Assembly (NCBI RefSeq): GCF_014646015.1
Contig: NZ_BMMQ01000008.1
Location: 84,119 to 148,118, forward strand
Length of the DNA: 64,000 nucleotides
Source: Microbacterium nanhaiense
GTDB taxonomy: Bacteria; Actinomycetota; Actinomycetes; Actinomycetales; Microbacteriaceae
Direction: 5' to 3'
In this document: positions 8,722 to 17,498 of the stretch, one piece after another
Layout: each line of letters opens with the position of its first letter
Position numbering within the stretch: the first letter of the stretch is position 1
Notes under the pieces: model-generated
What the model was told of the DNA's origin: nothing
Databases searched by the model: none
The model's input: the letters and a program-made list of their open reading frames with translations, nothing else
Position numbers and translations under genes: made by a program

Positions 8722-9410
8722 CGGACTGGTCCGTTCTGTGAAGGCCCGACCGGGCCCGGCTGCGTGGTGGCGTCGATGTGGGCGAGGACGGCGAGTACCC
8801 GGCGGTTGCCGGTGTCGTCTTGCTCGAGCCCGAGCTTGCCGAAGATCGACGTGATGTGTTTTTCGACGGCGCCCTCGCTGATGAACAGCAGTCGGGCGAT
8901 GGCGCCGTTGGACTTGCCCTCCGCGATGAGCGCGAGCACGGATCGCTCGCGATCGGTGAGGCGCGAGATCTGCTCGTCGCGGGAGCGGCGGGTGAGGAGC
9001 TGGGCGACGACCTCCGGATCCAGAACGGTCGCGCCAGAGTGGATCCGGTCGATCGACTCGAGGAACTCGGCGACGTCGGTCACACGGTCCTTGAGCAGGT
9101 ACCCGATCGCCCCGCCCGGCTGGGCGATGAGCTCGGCGGCGTAGCGCTCCTCGACGTACTGCGAGAAGACGAGCACGGCGAGGGCGGGATCCTGCTTGCG
9201 CAGCGCGAGCGCCGCGCGGATGCCCTCGTCGGTGAAGCTCGGCGGCAGGCGCACGTCGACGATGGCGAGGTCGGGATCCTGTTCGGCCGCGGCGTCGAGC
9301 GCCCGGGAGGCGTCGGGAAGCGCGGCGGTGATCTCGTGCCCGGCGTCTTCGAGCAGCCGCACTAGCCCTTCGCGCAGGAGGACGGAGTCTTCGACGATCA
9401 GGATGCGCAT
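8718..9410 (-). CDS. LuxR/NarL family response regulator
   Basis: A 230-residue regulator: receiver domain in residues 1-125 (VEDS pocket, phospho-acceptor Asp at about 53 in AIVDVRLPP, GYLLKDRV at about 105) and a C-terminal LuxR-type helix-turn-helix (LTDRERSVLALIAEGKSN, AVEKHITSIFGKL). It overlaps the 3' end of the kinase gene by 13 nt and the start of the DUF4097 gene by 4 nt, so the three are co-transcribed. Likely targets are its own operon and envelope genes, which is an inference from family members. Confidence 0.93.
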   Translation of the reverse strand: MRILIVEDSVLLREGLVRLLEDAGHEITAALPDASRALDAAAEQDPDLAIVDVRLPPSFTDEGIRAALALRKQDPALAVLVFSQYVEERYAAELIAQPGGAIGYLLKDRVTDVAEFLESIDRIHSGATVLDPEVVAQLLTRRSRDEQISRLTDRERSVLALIAEGKSNGAIARLLFISEGAVEKHITSIFGKLGLEQDDTGNRRVLAVLAHIDATTQPGPVGPSQNGPVR

Positions 9411-10657
9411 GGCACGTTCACCTCCAGCGAGGTCGGTCCGCCCGCGGGGCTGTCGAGGCGGCAGGTGCCGCCGAGCGCGGTGATGCGGTTCTGGATTCCG
9501 TCGAGGCCGCCGCCGGGGAGCACGCGGGCTCCGCCGACACCGTTGTCCTCGACGCGGGCCCACAGTGTGCCGCTCTCGGGCCGGGTGCGCACCGTGACGC
9601 GCGCCTCGGTCGCCCGCGAGTGCTTGGCGGCGTTCGTGAGCGACTCGGCGATCGCGAAGTACACGGCGGCCTCGGCGTCGCGGCCGACGCGGCCCGGCAT
9701 GCGCACGTCGAGCGCGACGGGGATGTGCGAGCGGCTCGCGACGGCGGACAGCGCCGCGTCGAGCCCGCGGTCGTCGAGGACGGAAGCGTGGATCCCTCGA
9801 GCGAGCTGGCGCAGCTCGGTGATCGCCGCCTTCGTGGACGTGTGCGCCTCGGCGAGGAGTTCCTTCGCCTTCTCGGGTTCGGCGTCGATCTTCTGCTGGG
9901 CGAGGCCCAGCGTCATGCCGACCGAGACGAGGCGGGGTTGGACGCCGTCGTGCAGGTCGCGCTCGATGCGGGTGCGCTCGACGTCGCTCGCGCGGATGGC
10001 GTCCTGTCGCTGGGCGGAGGCGTCGCGCGCCGCCGCGGCGAGCTGGGCCTCGCGGATCGGGGCGATGAGCACCCGGGAGAGGGCACCGTGCAACAGGGCG
10101 AGCCCGAAGAGCAGGGCGAGGGCGAGCAGCACCGCGGCAACGCCGAAGACCGGCGCGAGCGGGCCGCCAACGGGGAAGCCGAGGATGTACACCGTCCCGC
10201 CGGACGCGTAGAGCGGGGCGAACGCCGCGGCGATGCCCGTTCCGATCGCCGCGACGGCGGCGAACGCCACCCAGCCGAGGACGGTCACGATCGCGAAGTG
10301 CGCGACCGCGCGCCACATGCCGGCGTCGATGAACTGGAGCCAGACGGTGTGCAGGAAGCCGACGAAACCGGGCTTCGGCGAGCGCCGCGGCTTCAGCATC
10401 GGCATGCCGAAACCGTAAAGGCCCTCGACGCGGGCGGTCTCGGTGAACGCGGTCGCGAAGAGGAGGTAAACGAAACCGATCAGCAGCAGCGCGCCGATGC
10501 CCAGCACGGGCACGAGGCCGACGCCGACGCCGAGCAGCGTGATGAGCACCGTGAAGACGGCGATGCCGACGAAACCGACGACGACCATGTGCGCGGCCGC
10601 GCCGAGGAGCCTCAGCGTGGCATTGACCCGGGGTGCGGGCGTGGATATCGAACTCAT
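9398..10657 (-). CDS. Sensor histidine kinase, HisKA_3 type with membrane sensor domain
   Basis: A 419-residue kinase. Residues 20-210 contain about four to six membrane helices in the arrangement of the actinobacterial sensor domain seen with DUF4097/PspC operons. The dimerisation helix has the phospho-acceptor His in ERDLHDGVQPRLVSVGM near residue 235; the HATPase_c domain has AESLTNAAKHS (N box), VEDNGVGGA (G1) and GGLDGIQNRI (G2). It phosphorylates the LuxR-type regulator encoded next. The ATG at 10657 lacks a ribosome binding site and has TAGCGT 7 nt upstream. Confidence 0.92.
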   Translation of the reverse strand: MSSISTPAPRVNATLRLLGAAAHMVVVGFVGIAVFTVLITLLGVGVGLVPVLGIGALLLIGFVYLLFATAFTETARVEGLYGFGMPMLKPRRSPKPGFVGFLHTVWLQFIDAGMWRAVAHFAIVTVLGWVAFAAVAAIGTGIAAAFAPLYASGGTVYILGFPVGGPLAPVFGVAAVLLALALLFGLALLHGALSRVLIAPIREAQLAAAARDASAQRQDAIRASDVERTRIERDLHDGVQPRLVSVGMTLGLAQQKIDAEPEKAKELLAEAHTSTKAAITELRQLARGIHASVLDDRGLDAALSAVASRSHIPVALDVRMPGRVGRDAEAAVYFAIAESLTNAAKHSRATEARVTVRTRPESGTLWARVEDNGVGGARVLPGGGLDGIQNRITALGGTCRLDSPAGGPTSLEVNVPCAS

Positions 10658-10664
10658 GCCCCTA

Positions 10665-10670
10665 ACGCTA
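10665..10670 (-). promoter_or_regulatory. -10 box of the leaderless kinase operon
   Basis: TAGCGT ends 7 nt before the kinase ATG on the minus strand. Confidence 0.6.
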
Positions 10671-10721
10671 CGGAACGGCCGCGGTCCGCACAGCGGGGCG
10701 GGCCGCCGGATCCGGGTGGGG

Positions 10722-11126
10722 TTATCCCCCGGGCTTCGCCCGATACAGCGCGCGGTCCGCGCGCACGAGGGCCGCCTCGAGAGGTTCCTGCGGCGCGCGT
10801 TCGGCGAGACCGACGGACCAGCTGCCGGCCGAACGCCGCCGTAGCTCGGCGAGGGCGCGTTCGGCGTCATCGACCGAGCCGTGACGGAACACGACGACGA
10901 ACTCGTCGCCGCCGATACGCGACACGATCGCGGTGCGGCCGAGCGCGGTGCGCCAGGCCGCAGCGGCGTCGACCAGCACCTGGTCGCCGCACGCGTGCCC
11001 CTGAGTATCGTTCACGCCCTTGAAGTCGTCGAAGTCGATCGCCGCGACCGCCAGGGACCGCCGGTGTCGGTCTGCCTTCGCCACCAGCGGCACGACCGCT
11101 TCGGCAAGGCCCCGGCGGTTCAGCAC
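10722..11126 (-). CDS. GGDEF domain-only protein, possible remnant of a diguanylate cyclase
   Basis: A 134-residue open frame that is just a GGDEF domain: LNRRG at its very start, DFDDFKGVNDTQGHACGDQVL near residue 30, the intact catalytic RIGGDEFVVVF near 68 and RADRALYRAK at the end. Diguanylate cyclases normally have a sensory part before this. Upstream in frame only WIVVLTG can be read before a stop codon, and LTGxLNRRG is the usual domain entry, so the gene looks cut at its 5' side. The GTG at 11126 has no clear ribosome binding site. It may be a functional minimal domain or a decaying fragment. Confidence 0.6.
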   Translation of the reverse strand: MLNRRGLAEAVVPLVAKADRHRRSLAVAAIDFDDFKGVNDTQGHACGDQVLVDAAAAWRTALGRTAIVSRIGGDEFVVVFRHGSVDDAERALAELRRRSAGSWSVGLAERAPQEPLEAALVRADRALYRAKPGG

Positions 11127-11240
11127 GCCCGTGAGAACGACGATCCAGCCTAGGGGAGCCGGCTATGGGCCGACAAAGGCCGGAGGCGCGGGCCCGATCG
11201 CGATGCGGATACGCGCGGAGGCCTTACGCGGTCGACCGTC

Positions 11241-11663
11241 TCAGTCCTCGGGCCCCTGCCCGGCATCGAAGTTCTGCTCGTACCGCTCCTGCGCCTCCGC
11301 GAGCACGCCCGCGTCGAGCACGAAGAGCGGCTCGACGTCCGCGAGGAGCGGCTCGCAGTCCGGCCCGCGGCCCGCGAGCCGGCCGCGAAGGATCCAGGCG
11401 ATCCGCTCCGGGTTCTCCTCCGCCAGGTGCCGATACTGGCACAGCTGCCGGGCCAGCCAGTCCTCCAAGGGGCGCGTCCACCAGTTCTCCGCGTCGAGGG
11501 GGTTCACGGACAGGCCGGGAAGCGTCAGACCGCTCTCGGCGTCGACGCTCTGCTGATGGGCGTCGCTCTGCGGCCCCTCGGAGTAGCGCACGTGCAGGCC
11601 GGGCGTCGCCCTGACGAGCTCGGCGAGTTCCGAGAGGTGCGTCACGCGGCTCACGCGGTCCAT
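11241..11663 (-). CDS. DUF6098 family protein
   Basis: A 140-residue soluble protein of the actinobacterial DUF6098 family, recognised from LHVRYSEGPQSD near residue 25, SGLTLPGLSVNPLDAENWW near 45, DWLARQLCQYRHLAEENP near 70 and GRGPDCEPLL near 100. The function is unknown. The ATG at 11663 is chosen because GGAAGG lies 8 nt upstream and family similarity begins there. The neighbouring DUF6766 gene lies on the same strand, upstream. Confidence 0.75.
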   Translation of the reverse strand: MDRVSRVTHLSELAELVRATPGLHVRYSEGPQSDAHQQSVDAESGLTLPGLSVNPLDAENWWTRPLEDWLARQLCQYRHLAEENPERIAWILRGRLAGRGPDCEPLLADVEPLFVLDAGVLAEAQERYEQNFDAGQGPED

Positions 11664-11721
11664 GGATCCATCCTTCCCTCCGCCGGACACCGACGGGGCT
11701 GTCATTGCGAGCGAGCCGAGG

Positions 11722-12399
11722 CTATTCGCCTTCCTCGGCGCTCACCGCGTGCGGAGTCCCGACCGGTTTGGACTCGCTCGATCCGCGCTGGCGCAGGTAG
11801 ATCGACAGCGCCACCATCGCGCCCACGGCGAGGAACTCGGATTGCCAGTTCTGCAGGGTTCGGTTCCAGAACTCCGGCGAGACGACGTAGTCGCCGAGCG
11901 TTTCGAGCGGGAGTCCGTGCTCGGCGTTCTCCTCGTTCGCGACGACGTGCCCGGCAAGAGCCTGGGCCAGCCACGAGAGGAAGAAGATCGCACCCATGGT
12001 CAGGAGCAGCGAGTTGGAGTAGAGCCGCAACCGGACCCCATCCGCCCGGGCCCACCGCGGCGAATCGGCCCGAGCATACGCTCCCACCAGCTGTTCCTCG
12101 TCGGTGCCGACGCCCTCATCCCCCGGTTTCTTCGACTCGGGAGAACCGCGCTGCACGAACCAGACCGTGGCAAGGATGAAGAGGAAGAACTGTAGGAACT
12201 CCGACTGCCAGTTCTCCGCCACATCGACGAGGAACTCCGAGGAACGGATGAAATCGAGGTATCCGACCGGTGGCTGCCCGTGCTGCGCGAGCTCTTCGTT
12301 GTTGTATGCGTGACCCACGATCGACTGGGCGACGAGGGTGACGATGAAGATGGCGAGGAAGACCAGGCTGAGGCCCGTGTCCCGGATGAAACGGCGCAT
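11722..12399 (-). CDS. DUF6766 family membrane protein
   Basis: A 225-residue protein made of two similar halves, each with membrane helices and the motif WQSEFL followed by QRGSxESK (VQRGSPESKKPG near residue 95 and LRQRGSSESKPVG near 205). It matches the actinobacterial DUF6766 family; function unknown. The ATG at 12399 lies just past the stop codon of a 37-aa membrane peptide gene, with the termination and start signals within 8 nt, so translation is probably coupled. In-frame GTG codons at 12408 and 12405 are alternatives. Confidence 0.75.
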   Translation of the reverse strand: MRRFIRDTGLSLVFLAIFIVTLVAQSIVGHAYNNEELAQHGQPPVGYLDFIRSSEFLVDVAENWQSEFLQFFLFILATVWFVQRGSPESKKPGDEGVGTDEEQLVGAYARADSPRWARADGVRLRLYSNSLLLTMGAIFFLSWLAQALAGHVVANEENAEHGLPLETLGDYVVSPEFWNRTLQNWQSEFLAVGAMVALSIYLRQRGSSESKPVGTPHAVSAEEGE

Positions 12400-12401
12400 G
12401 C

Positions 12402-12515
12402 TCACCACCCCATCAGCGGGAGAACGATCATGATCGCGAGCCCGACGCAGATGATGCTCATCCAGGACCAGAAGGCGAAGCGCATCGCGCCGCTCGAACC
12501 CTCGCTCTTCGACAT
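12402..12515 (-). CDS. 37-aa single-helix membrane peptide coupled to the DUF6766 gene
   Basis: A short gene: residues 1-10 are polar (MSKSEGSSGA), residues 11-37 form one hydrophobic helix with Trp near both membrane faces (FAFWSWMSIICVGLAIMIV, ending MGW). AAAGGG lies 6 nt before the ATG, a good ribosome binding site. The TGA at 12402 sits next to the DUF6766 start. It may be a subunit or regulator of the DUF6766 protein. No homologue is recognised. Confidence 0.65.
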   Translation of the reverse strand: MSKSEGSSGAMRFAFWSWMSIICVGLAIMIVLPLMGW

Positions 12516-12540
12516 GACGTGCCCTTTCTATGCGCGTACG

Positions 12541-12606
12541 GCCCGGTCGGACCGGGCACCCGCGAAGCTACTCCTCGCACGCGACGGGGAAGACCCCGTT
12601 GCGAGG
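12541..12606 (+). other. Two stable hairpins in the leader of the decayed kdp locus
   Basis: GCCCGGTCGGACCGGGC (12541-12557) is one hairpin. The second pairs 12573-12589 with 12594-12606 (CTCGC...CGACGGGG with CCCCGTTGCGAG, loop AAGA). CGCTAA/TTAGCG at about 12619 and 12652 may form a third. They lie 180-250 nt before the kdp remnant and may be a leftover RNA leader or a terminator. Nothing else is recognised up to 12788. Confidence 0.45.
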
Positions 12607-12788
12607 GGTCACGGAAGTCGCTAAGGCCACCGGGCGGGGTGTCGCGTTAGCGGGCTGTCAGGGTCGGGCGGTTCGCCGTATGGGTTCCGTTAGGAGACCG
12701 GATTCCGGCGGCACACGGGTGTTCGATCGGGAGTTGCGCCCGTATCGCGGGCCGTGCGGCCGAGCGTTCTGCTGCCGCTGTCGTCCGA

Positions 12789-12884
12789 ATGGAGCTTGCT
12801 GTGCTGGACATCGTCTACGTACTCGGCGCGATCGCCGTGTTCGTCGTCATCGGAGTGTTGGGGAAGGCGGTGGAGAAGCTGTGA
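12789..12884 (+). CDS. 31-aa membrane peptide of the kdp leader (remnant locus)
   Basis: A short open frame for a single hydrophobic helix (VLDIVYVLGAIAVFVVIGVL, then GKAVEKL). Small single-helix peptides of this kind precede kdpF in actinobacterial kdp operons. The start may be ATG at 12789 or GTG at 12801, the latter with GGAG 6-8 nt upstream. Its TGA overlaps the GTG of the kdpF remnant (GTGA). As kdpABC is absent, the peptide probably has no function now. Confidence 0.5.
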   Translation: MELAVLDIVYVLGAIAVFVVIGVLGKAVEKL

Positions 12885-12922
12885 TCGTGTTCGAGCTTCT
12901 CGCGGCCGCCCTCGGCGTCGCG
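12881..12922 (+). pseudogene. kdpF: Truncated kdpF (potassium-transporting ATPase subunit F)
   Basis: From the GTG at 12881 the frame reads VIVFELLAAALGVA, which is the usual start of KdpF, a roughly 29-residue single-helix stabilising subunit of the Kdp potassium pump. After the 14th residue the similarity stops: the frame runs into the hairpin and the tRNA-Met gene. kdpA, kdpB and kdpC are not present. The remnant marks a deletion or rearrangement whose edge is the tRNA terminator. Confidence 0.6.
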
Positions 12923-12947
12923 GACGAGCAAACCAGATTGAACGACA

Positions 12948-12970
12948 AAACCCCCGGAATCCGGGGGTTT
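12948..12970 (-). terminator. Terminator of the tRNA-Thr/tRNA-Met transcript
   Basis: AAACCCCCGG and CCGGGGGTTT form a 10-bp stem with a 3-nt loop. On the minus strand it is followed by TTTTGT, as expected for an intrinsic terminator behind the tRNA genes. Confidence 0.85.
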
Positions 12971-12977
12971 CACGCTG

Positions 12978-13051
12978 TAGCAGGAGCGGGGCTTGAACCC
13001 GCGACCTCACGATTATGAGTCGTGCGCTCTCACCAACTGAGCTACCCTGCC
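12978..13051 (-). tRNA. tRNA-Met (CAT anticodon, elongator type)
   Basis: The 74-nt minus-strand cloverleaf begins GGCAGGGTAGCTCAGTTGG, has anticodon loop CTCATAA (CAT) and a T arm GCGGGTTCAAGCCCCGC, and ends TCCTGCTA. The A73 and paired first base fit an elongator Met tRNA; a CAT-anticodon tRNA-Ile cannot be fully excluded. Confidence 0.93.
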
Positions 13052-13074
13052 GCAAAACGACTATTCTCGTTTCG

Positions 13075-13146
<72 letters not shown>

Positions 13147-13242
13147 GTTTCCCGTCGTGCGGGCAACTAGAAAATCATAACAACGACGTGACGTTCTTTT
13201 CAAAACGGCGTGTCGCCCGGGCGTTGCGGCCTAGCGCTTCTT

Positions 13243-14247
13243 TCAGAAGTCGGTGAAGTCCGCGCCGAGCAGCTCGGTCTCGAGGGCCTCCTGAGCCACG
13301 CGCTCCTCCTTCGAGTAATGCGTGCCGGCGTGCTCCGCGAGCCACGGCTTCGGGTCGACGGCAACGCCGTTGTACCGAATCTCGAAGTGCGTGTGAGCGC
13401 CGGTCGAACGGCCCGTGTTGCCGGTCTGGCCGATGACCTGACCCACGTGCACCTGATCGCCGACCTGCACGGTCATCGAGCCGTTGATCATGTGTGCGTA
13501 GTGGCTCTCGACGACCTCGCCATCGATGACGTGCTGGATGCGGACGCTGACGCCGTATGCACCGCCCGCCTCCGTCGCCTCGGTCACGACGCCGTCGGCG
13601 ATCGCCTGGATCGGCGCGCCGAGGCCCGGCGTGAAGTCGATTCCCTCGTGCATGCGACCCCAGCGCGCGCCGAAGCCCGAACTCATGCTCGTGCCCACCG
13701 CGAACGGATACTGGATGTCGGCCGTGATGTCGTTCTGGTAGAACGCGCCCGAGGAGTTGATTCCGCTGACGGTGGTCAGCTGGCGGAAGGTCGAGGCCTC
13801 GTAGCCCTGCACCTGCGTGAGCGGCTCGGATTCGGCCGAGGAGCCGGCGACGTAACCCTGCAGCTGTTGCGCGGCGACCGTGGCCTTCGGATCCGCCGTC
13901 GGCTGCGCGGCCTCGGCCTCGGCAGTGGCGGGTGCGGCGAAGGGCAGCACCACACCAGCGACGATCGCGGCGATGGCGCCCGCTGCGGCGACCGAGGCGG
14001 TTGCGGCGGCGAACTTGCGGAACGGCGTGTTCAGCGACTTCTGCTTGTGCGTGCGCTCGCGGATCTCGCGCTGCTGCGCGGCGATCGTCTTGCGCGTGAC
14101 GGGGGCATTGCCGGAAAAGTTGAGGGCCGCGGCGGCAGCGGCGAACTCATCGGCCGCTTGAGGCTTGCTGTCGCCGGACACCGGAGCCGCTGCGTTGCGG
14201 CGCGAGCGGCGCAGGGGCAGCTCGGGAGCGGTGTTATCGGAGGTCAC
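13243..14247 (-). CDS. M23 family metallopeptidase (LytM-type), membrane anchored
   Basis: A 334-residue cell wall hydrolase. A polar N-terminus (residues 1-75) precedes one membrane helix (about 80-105, Ala/Val-rich), a linker, and a C-terminal M23 domain. The zinc ligands are seen in GRMHEGIDFTPG (His and Asp near residue 218) and in HTHFEIRYNG (HxH near residue 300). Such enzymes cut peptidoglycan cross-bridges during growth or division. The GTG at 14247 is preferred, with GAAAG 8 nt upstream; GTG at 14268 is possible. The upstream space holds a GTAACG/CGTTAC inverted repeat. Confidence 0.9.
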   Translation of the reverse strand: MTSDNTAPELPLRRSRRNAAAPVSGDSKPQAADEFAAAAAALNFSGNAPVTRKTIAAQQREIRERTHKQKSLNTPFRKFAAATASVAAAGAIAAIVAGVVLPFAAPATAEAEAAQPTADPKATVAAQQLQGYVAGSSAESEPLTQVQGYEASTFRQLTTVSGINSSGAFYQNDITADIQYPFAVGTSMSSGFGARWGRMHEGIDFTPGLGAPIQAIADGVVTEATEAGGAYGVSVRIQHVIDGEVVESHYAHMINGSMTVQVGDQVHVGQVIGQTGNTGRSTGAHTHFEIRYNGVAVDPKPWLAEHAGTHYSKEERVAQEALETELLGADFTDF

Positions 14248-14319
14248 GCACGCACTTTCATTCAGCACCCGGATCGGGTGTCGATCAAGAAGAAGGAGCT
14301 CGTCTTGCGGGGGAGCAAA

Positions 14320-14343
14320 GTAACGAACGGATAACTACGTTAC
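14320..14343 (-). promoter_or_regulatory. Inverted repeat upstream of the M23 peptidase, candidate operator
   Basis: GTAACG (14320-14325) and CGTTAC (14338-14343) are separated by 12 nt and lie about 75 nt upstream of the M23 start. Cell wall hydrolases of actinobacteria are often controlled by MtrA, which binds GTAAC-like repeats; assignment here is speculative. Confidence 0.35.
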
Positions 14344-14372
14344 GCGATCTTCACTGAAAAGGCCAAGTGAGT

Positions 14373-15155
14373 TCACTCGGCTTCGACCCGATCGGCGATC
14401 TTCCGGGCGAGATCGGGGTGTGCCGCGACCGTCATCTCGCGCCCGAAACCATCCGCGGAGAGAGTGAGAACCGCTCCCCCGGCCTCTGCCACAATGAGCG
14501 CGCCCGCGGCCACATCCCAGGGCTTGAGACCCCGCTCGAAGTACGCGTCGAGACGCCCGGCCGCGACGTAGCTCAGGTCGATCGACGCGGCGCCGATCCG
14601 GCGCACATCGCGGGCGATCGGCATGACGGCCTGCACCGTCGCGATGTCGCCGGCGTGGGTCGCCGGGTCGTAGCCGAAGCCCGTCGCAATGAGCGCTCCC
14701 GCCGGGTGCTCGCTCGACACGCGCAAGCTCTCGCGCGCGCCGTCCGCCTCCACGAAGGATCCCTCGCCGCGCGCCGCGACGAAGGTCTCGCCGAGCGCGG
14801 GGGCACGCACGACTCCGGCGAGCGCCTCCCCCTCGCGTACGGCCGCGATGCTCACGCCGTAGCTCGGCATGCCCGAGGCGTAGTTGACGGTGCCGTCGAT
14901 CGGATCCACCACCCAGGTGATGCCCGTCGTGCCGGTCGTTGCGTCGGATTCCTCCCCGAGGAAGCCGTCGCCGGGGCGCTCGGCCGCGAGGCGTTCGCGG
15001 ATGAGCGCCTCGACCTCGCGGTCGGCCTCGGTCACGATATCGGCGAGCGTTGACTTGCTGGCGGCGATCCGCACGCCCTCCGCTCGGCGCCTGCGGGCGA
15101 GATGCCCCGCCTCCAGCGCGACGGCTCGGGCAAGGTCCAGCAGCTCGATGCTCAT
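14373..15155 (-). CDS. Inositol monophosphatase family protein
   Basis: A 260-residue Mg-dependent phosphatase of the SuhB/HisN/CysQ superfamily. Metal-binding motifs are intact: LGEES near residue 69 (Glu ligands), WVVDPIDGTVNYASGMP near 83 (DPxDGT) and KPWDVAAGALIVAEAGG near 212 (WDxAAG). Substrates in the family include inositol-1-phosphate, histidinol phosphate and phosphoadenosine nucleotides; sequence alone does not decide. The ATG at 15155 has TAGCGT 7 nt upstream and no ribosome binding site. Confidence 0.88.
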   Translation of the reverse strand: MSIELLDLARAVALEAGHLARRRRAEGVRIAASKSTLADIVTEADREVEALIRERLAAERPGDGFLGEESDATTGTTGITWVVDPIDGTVNYASGMPSYGVSIAAVREGEALAGVVRAPALGETFVAARGEGSFVEADGARESLRVSSEHPAGALIATGFGYDPATHAGDIATVQAVMPIARDVRRIGAASIDLSYVAAGRLDAYFERGLKPWDVAAGALIVAEAGGAVLTLSADGFGREMTVAAHPDLARKIADRVEAE

Positions 15156-15162
15156 GCGGTCC

Positions 15163-15168
15163 ACGCTA
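15163..15168 (-). promoter_or_regulatory. -10 box of the leaderless inositol monophosphatase gene
   Basis: TAGCGT ends 7 nt before the ATG at 15155 on the minus strand. Confidence 0.6.
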
Positions 15169-15207
15169 CCGCGCGAGCCCACTCACTCCCCGCGCACGCG
15201 CGCCGGC

Positions 15208-16074
15208 TCACAGGGGCGGGCGGGGCGCGCCCGCGGCGGGATCCTGCGGGCCCGGACGGTGCGGTGCGGGCGGGGTCGCCTGGGGGCCGAAGGCGCGGGC
15301 GCCCGGCGAGGGCACGCCCGTTCGCTGTGCGTCGAAGTCGGGCTGGCCGTTGTCGAGCATCGGCAGCGGCGTCACGCCGTCACCGTACGTCGGCCAGGGC
15401 AGCAGCGGCCGCCCGTCGGCGGCGGTCGCTGCGGCGGGCGCGCGTCGCGGCCGCGGGGTGCGCGGGGCGAACATGGCCGTCACGAGCGGCACGAGCGCCG
15501 TACCAACGGCGGCGAGAATCGCGAGCGCCACCATGACACGGCCGTAGAGCGGCGGGTAGTCACCCGGAAGAACGAGCGGCACGATCGCGGTCGCGAGCAG
15601 CGCCAGCACGAAGCCCGTCGTCGCGAGCATCAGCGCCCGCGTGAAGACCGTCACGTAGCGCGCGTGGGCGCGCCACATGATCCGCTGGTGCACGAGCGCC
15701 AGCTGCACGTAGATGATGACAAGCACGAAGTTCCAGAACTTCAGCGCGCCGCCGAAGCCGTAACTGAGGTCGAATGCGTCGTTCGGCACCCAGATCAGCG
15801 CAAGACCCGCCAGCAGGATCAGGACCCACGCGGCCATGCTCGCCGGAACCACCCACGCGGGGCGGTTGTGCGCGAGGTAGGAGTCACCCAGGGCGACGCC
15901 GGCGAAACCGGCGAGCAGCAGGATCGTCGTGAACGCTCGCGGGATGATGTCGCCGCTGGGCGTGAACAGCACCCAGTAGACGCAGATGAGGGCGCCGGCG
16001 ATGAGGGCCACGATGGCGACCCACATCACTCCCTTGAGGAGCCGCGGGATGTCTGACTTCGGTGATGACGACAT
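15208..16074 (-). CDS. Polytopic membrane protein with Pro-rich tail, function unknown
   Basis: A 288-residue protein with about six hydrophobic segments in residues 12-205 (for example VMWVAIVALIAGALICVYWV and FVLALLATAIVPLVL) and a long Pro/Ala/Arg-rich cytoplasmic tail from about residue 206 (TPRPRRAPAAATAADG, later PAPHRPGPQDPAAGAP). No family is recognised. The ATG at 16074 has no strong ribosome binding site. The gene ends 53 nt upstream of the inositol monophosphatase start and may be independent of it. Confidence 0.75.
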   Translation of the reverse strand: MSSSPKSDIPRLLKGVMWVAIVALIAGALICVYWVLFTPSGDIIPRAFTTILLLAGFAGVALGDSYLAHNRPAWVVPASMAAWVLILLAGLALIWVPNDAFDLSYGFGGALKFWNFVLVIIYVQLALVHQRIMWRAHARYVTVFTRALMLATTGFVLALLATAIVPLVLPGDYPPLYGRVMVALAILAAVGTALVPLVTAMFAPRTPRPRRAPAAATAADGRPLLPWPTYGDGVTPLPMLDNGQPDFDAQRTGVPSPGARAFGPQATPPAPHRPGPQDPAAGAPRPPL

Positions 16075-16312
16075 GCCTTCATCATTCCACTTGCGGGGCG
16101 CGAAGACTCCGGATCAGGGGTTCTGTGGATAACTCTTGGTAACGCGGCGGGCCCGCTCAGCGCGCGCACGCGAGAGCGTCGGCGCCGAGCCAGCCGTTCA
16201 CACACGCCTCGCCGAGCGTTCGTTTCGGAGACACCGCGAATTCACGTTCCACAAACACACTCCTTGTGAAAGCCGCTTCCTTGCGGCCCATTTCCGATAA
16301 CAGGGGTGAAAC

Positions 16313-17464
<1,152 letters not shown>

Positions 17465-17498
17465 CCGACGCCGTTCCCCGCACAGGAAGTCACCCCAC

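Noticed and set aside
9411..10316. A long open frame extending the LuxR-type regulator upstream
   Set aside because: It is the unused frame opposite good kinase coding sequence in high-GC DNA; the regulator starts at 9410 with MRILIVEDS.
12690..13055. Open frames across tRNA-Met (for example ending in AGAGLEPATSRL)
   Set aside because: They are translations of tRNA sequence, a well-known artefact.
16124..16132. A perfect DnaA-box match (TTATCCACA on the minus strand)
   Set aside because: It is a single site, without a cluster, AT-rich unwinding element or dnaA/dnaN genes, so it is not an origin.
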